DNA from: Metabacillus litoralis
GTDB lineage: Bacteria; Bacillota; Bacilli; Bacillales; Bacillaceae
DNA: 64,000 nt
Direction: 5' to 3'
Assembly: GCF_007994985.1 (NCBI RefSeq)
Contig: NZ_VOQF01000015.1
Location: forward strand, 26,079-90,078
A program made the position numbers and the translations under genes. Position 1 is the stretch's first letter; every line of letters starts with the position of its first letter. Under the pieces are notes generated by a model. That model did no database searches, was not told the origin of the DNA, and saw nothing but the letters and a program-made list of their open reading frames with translations. This document shows, one piece after another, positions 58,941 to 64,000 of this stretch.

Positions 58941-59032
58941 TTTAAACTTGTCATATAAAATCCCGTAAATTTTAGTATGAATCTGAAACTTCAGGTTATA
59001 AAAAACCGTCTATTATAAGCAAGGAGGGATAT

Positions 59033-59368
59033 ATGAAAAAGTTTGCAGTTTTGCCGTTACTCTTTCTACTAAACATAATGTTAACTGGCTGTATGGTTTA
59101 TGATTCTAAATCATCTCTACCAATTGAGTTGATTGCCTTTAATAGCCTTACAAAGGAAGAACAGAATTCCATTCCTGTCAGCCCAAAGGATTCAACAGTA
59201 GAAAAAATAAATGTGGATGAAGAGAACAGGTTATTGTTTCATAAGGATTATGATAAAGAACAGGTTTACTCTGTTACATTTAACAATCTCGAAAAAGAAG
59301 ATAAACTTACAGTTTTTGTTGATTTAGACAAAGAAACTGTTGTTGGAAAAGGATTTCTTACTAGATAA
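59033..59368 (+). CDS. Small lipoprotein
   Basis: 111 residues. Signal peptide with lipobox LTGC, then a small beta-rich domain (VYSVTFNNLEKEDKLTVFVD). AAGGAGGG precedes the ATG. Function unknown. A terminator at 59377-59413 is shared with the convergent dehydrogenase gene. Confidence 0.7.
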   Translation: MKKFAVLPLLFLLNIMLTGCMVYDSKSSLPIELIAFNSLTKEEQNSIPVSPKDSTVEKINVDEENRLLFHKDYDKEQVYSVTFNNLEKEDKLTVFVDLDKETVVGKGFLTR

Positions 59369-59376
59369 ACACATAA

Positions 59377-59413
59377 AAAAAGGAAACGATAGTAGTATTT
59401 AGTTTCCTTTTTT
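59377..59413. terminator. Bidirectional terminator
   Basis: AAAAAGGAAAC pairs with GTTTCCTTTTT around a 16-nt loop, with A and T runs on either side. It serves the convergent lipoprotein and dehydrogenase genes. Confidence 0.75.
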
Positions 59414-59420
59414 TATATAA

Positions 59421-60380
59421 TCAATATCCCTTATCAAAATTAAGTAAGTTTACAGAGGGTTGTTTACCATTAAGATAATCTTGCAGGTTAGGAATAAAGA
59501 TATTTTCTAAAACTCTTTGGTTGTAGTATTCTGTACTACCTGAAGTATGTGGCGTGATGATGACATTTTCCATCTTCCATAAGGGGCTTTCCTTTGGTAG
59601 TGGCTCTATTTCAAAAACGTCTAAACCAGCTCCGGCAATTTGTTTTGATTCAAGTGCTTCAATTAGTTCAGTTTCTTTTACAATTGCTCCACGTCCAATA
59701 TTAATAAAGATAGAGGAAGACTTCATAAGTTCAAATTCCTCTTTTCCAAATAAACCTTTAGTTTCAGGTGTTAAAGGCAAAGTAACGATTACAAAATCAC
59801 ACTGTGGAAGAATCTTATGTAAATCAGAAGAAGTGTACATTTCATCAACAAATTCTTCCTGCTCACCAGAATTTCTAATTCCTAAAACCTTCATCCTAAA
59901 CGCTTTAGCAATTTTTGCTGTTTCTCTTCCAATATGGCCAACACCAATGATTCCCACAGTTTTTTCATGAAGTTCTTGATTCATATTTGCGTGATGCCAA
60001 GTTTGTTGTGTTTGCTGACGAACGTATGTATGAAGCTTTCTTGTGAATGATAACATATATGCGAAAATCGTTTCAGAAATAGGATACCCGTGAACACCGT
60101 TCGCAGATGTAAGGTGGATCTTTTTTACGTGAAAATAATCTAAGGGAACCTTATTTACACCAGCACTCCAGGTTTGCAGCCATTTCAAGTTGATATCTTC
60201 TTTTAAAATGATTTCCTCCATCTGTTTTTTCCAGCCTGCGATTATCTCCGCATCTTTAAGATGTGGTTCCCAAATTGAAGAATCACTACCAGTAATAATG
60301 GTCCAGTCTGGAAGAATGTCAATAACTTTATGTAATAAGTGCTCGTTAAGATTTTGTGTGATAACAAGCTTTCTTTTCAT
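59421..60380 (-). CDS. D-2-hydroxyacid dehydrogenase
   Basis: 319 residues. NAD-binding GVGHIGRETA near 147, catalytic Arg in NIGRGAIV, Glu in DVFEIEPLP and His in ITPHTSGST, the set for D-isomer-specific 2-hydroxyacid dehydrogenases. The group resembles glyoxylate/hydroxypyruvate reductase-like members. Substrate not set. GGGGG precedes the ATG. Confidence 0.9.
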   Translation of the reverse strand: MKRKLVITQNLNEHLLHKVIDILPDWTIITGSDSSIWEPHLKDAEIIAGWKKQMEEIILKEDINLKWLQTWSAGVNKVPLDYFHVKKIHLTSANGVHGYPISETIFAYMLSFTRKLHTYVRQQTQQTWHHANMNQELHEKTVGIIGVGHIGRETAKIAKAFRMKVLGIRNSGEQEEFVDEMYTSSDLHKILPQCDFVIVTLPLTPETKGLFGKEEFELMKSSSIFINIGRGAIVKETELIEALESKQIAGAGLDVFEIEPLPKESPLWKMENVIITPHTSGSTEYYNQRVLENIFIPNLQDYLNGKQPSVNLLNFDKGY

Positions 60381-60785
60381 GATATTTAGCCCCCATTCAC
60401 AGTGTTTTTCTAATTGGGTTGTTAACGATTGATATTATTTAGAATATATCAGAAATTACAGCTCCAACTAATAATCACTGAATACTCTTTTAATTATATC
60501 ATGATCATATTTAAAGAGTGAAAAGTTGCATGAATATTTAGCAGAATAAATTTTCTATAAGACTGAAATGGGTTCAAAAGCAGAACAGAAGAGGAGATAT
60601 GTTGTTAACAAAGTCCAAGCTTATAATTTAACTCTATTGTTGCAGCATTGAGCTGAAAAGCTTAATATTAAATAAAGTAATTTTCTATATTATTTTCTGA
60701 AAAAGAAGGGAAAATTACAACTATAAAGTAGCAAAATAGTATGTATCGTGCTATTTTAGGACAATCTAAATGGCGAGGTGATGGG
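60381..60785. other. Intergenic stretch without a recognised gene
   Basis: About 400 bp of A/T-rich sequence between the divergent dehydrogenase and DUF2187 genes. No frame with a ribosome binding site, and no clear stem-loop or repeat was seen. Confidence 0.5.
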
Positions 60786-60968
60786 ATGGACATTGCAAAA
60801 ATTGGCGATGTAATTTCCTTTAAACGGGAAGATATTTCTCATGAAGGTGTAGTAACAGGCATAAGAGATAATTCTGTAATGGTTCAATATGGTCGATCAA
60901 AAGAAAAAGATGAACCATTAAAAACGGTTGTTAATCATAAAAATTACAAAATTATAAGTTCAAGTTGA
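60786..60968 (+). CDS. DUF2187 (YkvS-type) protein
   Basis: 60 residues from ATG 60786, with GAGGTGATGG directly upstream. IGDVISFKREDISHEGVV, SVMVQYG and TVVNHKNYKII match the KOW-like beta barrel of DUF2187, which in the family may bind nucleic acid. Terminator GTGGCAGGT/ACCCTGCCAC at 60978-61001. Confidence 0.8.
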   Translation: MDIAKIGDVISFKREDISHEGVVTGIRDNSVMVQYGRSKEKDEPLKTVVNHKNYKIISSS

Positions 60969-61564
60969 TTTTATTGAGAGTGGCAGGTCTTACCCTGCCA
61001 CTAATTGGATTCTACATATTAGAAATATTCAAGCTATAGTACCCCTTAACACTTCCATTACTTTAACCACAAAATAACCTGCATATTAATCTAATTTCAC
61101 AAGCGTGATATCTTCAAATTAAGGAAAGAAAAATCAGAAAACATTATCTAAATCTAATTTTTTTATTTTACTTTATTGTTAGTACTATTAACGGTTAACA
61201 AAAATTGGTATTATCAAATTGATGTTTAATTGATTTCAAGCTCCTGATAAAATAACCATTACTAAAGAAAAAGCGTATGAAAAAATTGTTTGAGTTAAAG
61301 CCTTTCTATGTCTATGAATTTGAGTATAAGCAATATGTTTTATGTGTCAAAATTGATTGTCCGCATGGAGAAAACGCGACAAACGGTGAAATCACTTTTT
61401 ATTAAGAGATTTGTAGTTTACAGTTCATAAAGAAAGATCTATTATTATTTTAAATATTATTTCGGCTTTAAAAGTAATTGATTTCCAACTGATGAAGAAG
61501 ATGTGCTTAGAATTTATAGTACAGGAGTAAATCAATCATATCTATAATCTTTCTTTAATTTGGG
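60969..61564. other. Intergenic stretch with a decayed ORF
   Basis: After the DUF2187 terminator nothing is clear until about 61258, where ITKEKAYEKIV in one frame continues in another as ELKPFYVYEFEYKQYVLC and KIDCPHGENATNGEITF to TAA 61403. The pattern resembles one YcdB/YcdC-type repeat of secreted S-layer or peptidase proteins, broken by a frameshift. The rest up to 61564 holds no recognisable feature. Confidence 0.4.
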
Positions 61565-62053
61565 GTGTTTTATATAAATCTTTTAGAATTATACTTCAAA
61601 AAATATACACGTATTGTACAAGCATCAGATTATGTAGATTGGGCTTATCACCATATAAAAAGTGATATAATCGAAGTGAAAAAGTTAGCTAGTATGAGTA
61701 TAAAGAAACCATTAAATATATTTGAAATAGAAGAGATGTTTGCGGGTGTTATGAAAGCATTGCAACAAGATGAACCAAGTAAAGAACAATGCTTTGATTA
61801 TCATATTAATCAGATTCATTCACAATTGTTATTGCCCAATAGTAATGCCTTGTCAATTGTGAAAGAGATCTATACTTTTACAATTCAACATGAGTTGTAC
61901 GAGCAGCAGATGAATTGGCAAGAAATCAGTGATTTGATTGATGATTATCAATATGGTGATAATTATAATGAATATACCATGGACAAAATATATGAAATAA
62001 TTGGAGATCATGCACGTAGAATTTGGATACAAAAAAAGACAAGTAATTTTTAA
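61565..62053 (+). CDS. Hypothetical protein, about 162 residues
   Basis: Not recognised. Mostly helical and acidic (DEPSKEQCFDYHINQIHSQL, NWQEISDLIDDYQYGDNYNE), soluble, no motif. The start is unclear: GTG 61565 begins the frame but lacks a good ribosome binding site, so it may be shorter or 5'-truncated. It resembles small immunity-type proteins only in size and composition. 37 bp before a radical SAM gene. Confidence 0.5.
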   Translation: MFYINLLELYFKKYTRIVQASDYVDWAYHHIKSDIIEVKKLASMSIKKPLNIFEIEEMFAGVMKALQQDEPSKEQCFDYHINQIHSQLLLPNSNALSIVKEIYTFTIQHELYEQQMNWQEISDLIDDYQYGDNYNEYTMDKIYEIIGDHARRIWIQKKTSNF

Positions 62054-62089
62054 TTACTAGCAAGTGTGAAAGAAAACGAGGTAATCAAC

Positions 62090-62923
62090 ATGAAAATACA
62101 GCTTAAAGATATTGTCTCAAAAAGTATTTTAACTCCTGCAAAAGGTGCAATAGATGATTTTACTCATTCTTTAAATCCTTATGTTGGTTGTGTTTTCGGA
62201 TGTAAATACTGTTATGTAAGACAGCTTCCTGTATCCCTATTTCGTGAACAAGAGTGGGGAACATGGATTGATATCAAAGGTAATGCGGCAGAGCTTTTGA
62301 AAAAAGATATGCTGAAAGCTAAGAAAAAAGGTCCTGTAACGATTTTCATGTCTTCTTCTACTGATCCGTATCAACCAATTGAAGTAAAAACAGAGTTAAC
62401 AAGAAGTTTATTAGAAGTCATGCTAGAGGCACAGCCTGATTTCATTCATGTTCAAACAAGGTCTCCATTAGTAAAGCGAGACCTTGATTTATTCAAGAAG
62501 TTCGGTGATAAAATAAGAATTTCTATGACAATCGAAACAGATAAAGAAGAGGTGAGAAAGGCTTTTTCGCCAACTGCGCCTCCTATTCCTGCAAGGATAG
62601 CTGCTATAAAAGAAATTACAGATGCAGGAATTATGACACAAGCAACAATTGCACCATTGCTACCTTGTTCAAGAGATTTCCCTCAAAAACTAAAACACAT
62701 TGCTAATCGAGTAACGATAGATGATTTTTGGATGGGTGATGGAAGTGGAGGGAAAAGAACAGAAAAACTCGGAGTTTATAAAATTTATAAACAAATGGGA
62801 TTAGAGAAGTGGTATAATCCAACGGCTTATAAAGTGGTGCTTAAGATGATGCAGGAAGAACTACAGAATTCTCAAGTTGAACTAATGATTTCAAAAAAAG
62901 GATTTAGCCCTGATGGAAATTAG
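62090..62923 (+). CDS. Radical SAM protein (SPL-like family)
   Basis: 277 residues from ATG 62090, GAGG 8 bp upstream; an earlier GTG overlaps that site. The cluster motif CVFGCKYCYV (CxxxCxxC) near 34-42 follows THSLNPYVG; SSSTDPYQPIE and TRSPLVKRDLDLF follow. It belongs to the spore-photoproduct-lyase-like/Rv2578c family of radical SAM enzymes. Reaction unknown. Confidence 0.88.
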   Translation: MKIQLKDIVSKSILTPAKGAIDDFTHSLNPYVGCVFGCKYCYVRQLPVSLFREQEWGTWIDIKGNAAELLKKDMLKAKKKGPVTIFMSSSTDPYQPIEVKTELTRSLLEVMLEAQPDFIHVQTRSPLVKRDLDLFKKFGDKIRISMTIETDKEEVRKAFSPTAPPIPARIAAIKEITDAGIMTQATIAPLLPCSRDFPQKLKHIANRVTIDDFWMGDGSGGKRTEKLGVYKIYKQMGLEKWYNPTAYKVVLKMMQEELQNSQVELMISKKGFSPDGN

Positions 62924-62958
62924 ATTTTACCAAATTATTAATAGTAAGGAGGGATTTC

Positions 62959-63840
62959 TTGATAAAAAAAGACACGATTTTATTTACTATAATCGGAATT
63001 CTTCTTATTTATAACATACTAAGCTACATCAAAATAAGTAAACTAGAAGAACGGCTGCAAATAGTTGATTCTATGCAAAACGAACTATCGAATGTAAATT
63101 ATTCTGTTCAAGATATTTCTTCTCAAATAGATATGAAACTTACAGAATTCGTACAAAATCAGCTGTGGATTCAAAAGAAAGAATATCAGATAAATTCTGT
63201 AAATATTGAAGAAAATCAAATTGACGTTGTAATTGATTGGAGTTTGAGAGAGTTAGCTCAAGGTGAAAAAGTTACGTTACTGTACCGTGAAAAAACAGAG
63301 AAAAATTGGACTGAGCTTCAACCAACTCAAGCTAATAATCTAAATTATAGAGTTGAAACTTCTTTTCACCTTGACGGTAATTATGAAACACAGGTTGTGG
63401 CAACTTCAAGCTCAGGGAAAAGATCTGAAAGTTTAGTAGAACTGCCTTTTAAAGAACATTTGAATCAACGAATAACAACAGACGCATTTGTTCACCAAGC
63501 TGGTGAGGGGCAGATGGATATTAATATCTACATTCAAAATACCGTTAAAAATGAATTTTTCGAATTTGAAAATAATGATCAGTTGAAAATACAAAGTGCT
63601 AAAGCTCAGTTATTTTTTGATGGTAAAAGTATTAAACAATGGGATTTATTAAAAGAACAAGAAAATCTTCATTATATTTCAGATTCTTATAATGAAAGTA
63701 TAAATTATAATACTTTCATTGATCTTAAAGAGAATGTTGGCAAAGAGATAGGCGATGTCAAGCTTCTTGTTACATTGAAGGATGGATATGGAATCACATA
63801 TGAAACAGAAGGTATTTCTGAAGGCTCTATTAATTGGTAG
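62959..63840 (+). CDS. Membrane-anchored hypothetical protein
   Basis: 293 residues from TTG 62959 (AAGGAGGG 6-7 bp upstream). One N-terminal membrane helix (ILFTIIGILLIYNILSYI), a coiled coil (SKLEERLQIVDSMQNELSN) and a large beta-rich outer region (NQIDVVIDWSLREL, VTLLYREKTEKNWTELQPT). Not recognised. Confidence 0.65.
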   Translation: MIKKDTILFTIIGILLIYNILSYIKISKLEERLQIVDSMQNELSNVNYSVQDISSQIDMKLTEFVQNQLWIQKKEYQINSVNIEENQIDVVIDWSLRELAQGEKVTLLYREKTEKNWTELQPTQANNLNYRVETSFHLDGNYETQVVATSSSGKRSESLVELPFKEHLNQRITTDAFVHQAGEGQMDINIYIQNTVKNEFFEFENNDQLKIQSAKAQLFFDGKSIKQWDLLKEQENLHYISDSYNESINYNTFIDLKENVGKEIGDVKLLVTLKDGYGITYETEGISEGSINW

Positions 63841-63942
63841 ATCTATTATTGTATTTTAGCAATTCTCCAGGAATGAGAAATACACTAAACATATTTAGTA
63901 TTATTCTATTAAAACCCTTACCTTATTCGAATCAAAGTGAAG

Positions 63943-64000
63943 TGACCCCTTAAAGTTAGACACGGTTATTTCTTTAGGCAACTTGGGTAAAATGAGTTCG
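63943..64000. mobile_element. Probable end of an IS3-family insertion sequence, partial
   Basis: TGACCCCTTAAAGTTAGACA starting at 63943 is the kind of terminal sequence seen in IS3/IS150-group elements of Bacillus (recalled, not searched), and GGCAACTTGGG at 63979 onward follows as internal sequence. The window ends before a transposase frame. The unlike sequence to the left would be the target side. Confidence 0.5.

Noticed and set aside
61277..61405. 42-codon ORF starting at 61277 as a real gene
   Set aside because: No ribosome binding site, and the upstream frame carries the matching N-terminal part, so a broken gene is more likely.

Overview
This is a 64 kb piece of an AT-rich (roughly one-third G+C by eye), endospore-forming Gram-positive chromosome, most likely Bacillus or a close Bacillaceae relative. 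Supporting signs are the AGGAGG-type ribosome binding sites, LicT/BglP/BglH, class III fructose-1,6-bisphosphatase, a YjcZ-type sporulation peptide, a SleB-type hydrolase, S-box and THI-box riboswitches and CcpA/AraR-like sites. No rRNA, tRNA, CRISPR array or intact prophage was seen.

Layout. 0-2 kb: an ECF41-type sigma factor (cut by the window edge) overlapping an FAD oxidoreductase, behind a textbook ECF41 promoter. 2-11 kb: plant-polysaccharide use. licT-bglP-bglH carries two LicT antiterminator sites, followed by a 1251-residue GH51 arabinofuranosidase with three AraR-like boxes. 11-17 kb: a giant LysM/Ig/GH18 surface protein. 17-21.5 kb: Sco1-like lipoprotein, sensor kinase and response regulator on one strand, and PepSY plus YtkA-like proteins on the other. 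22-24.5 kb: an ECF sigma / winged-helix / FtsW-RodA-like operon. 24.6-31 kb: ABC exporter, D-serine ammonia-lyase, APH-type kinase and small membrane proteins. 31.9-33.2 kb: SAM riboswitch and a MetE-like (YxjG/YxjH) protein.

33.2-40.2 kb: a methyl-accepting chemoreceptor and a 1152-residue cell-wall-anchored protein with a dead and a live esterase domain. They are bracketed by two near-identical cassettes encoding a 48-residue protein, each with its own promoter, in-spacer palindrome, CcpA site and terminator. 40.3-44.8 kb: TetR regulator divergent from an MmpL-type RND protein (apparently with an ATT start) coupled to a secreted coiled-coil protein. 45.5-50.3 kb: fbp, a TPP-riboswitch thiM-thiE operon and a glycerophosphodiester phosphodiesterase. 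50.5-57 kb: LysM/SleB hydrolase, DUF2157/GDYXXLXY pair, YdbC-like protein, lipoprotein, Gfo/Idh/MocA oxidoreductase and aldo-keto reductase. 57.2-58.3 kb: a GC-rich repeat and decayed genes. 58.3-64 kb: small membrane proteins and lipoproteins, a D-2-hydroxyacid dehydrogenase, DUF2187 protein, radical SAM protein and what looks like the end of an IS3-family element.

Most notable: the twin 48-residue cassettes, the dead/live tandem esterase, the probable ATT start codon, the ECF sigma operon ending in an FtsW-like protein, and three intergenic arrays with a strict 20-21 bp period (two DNA turns) but different sequences. All family assignments come from reading motifs by eye; no database search was run.
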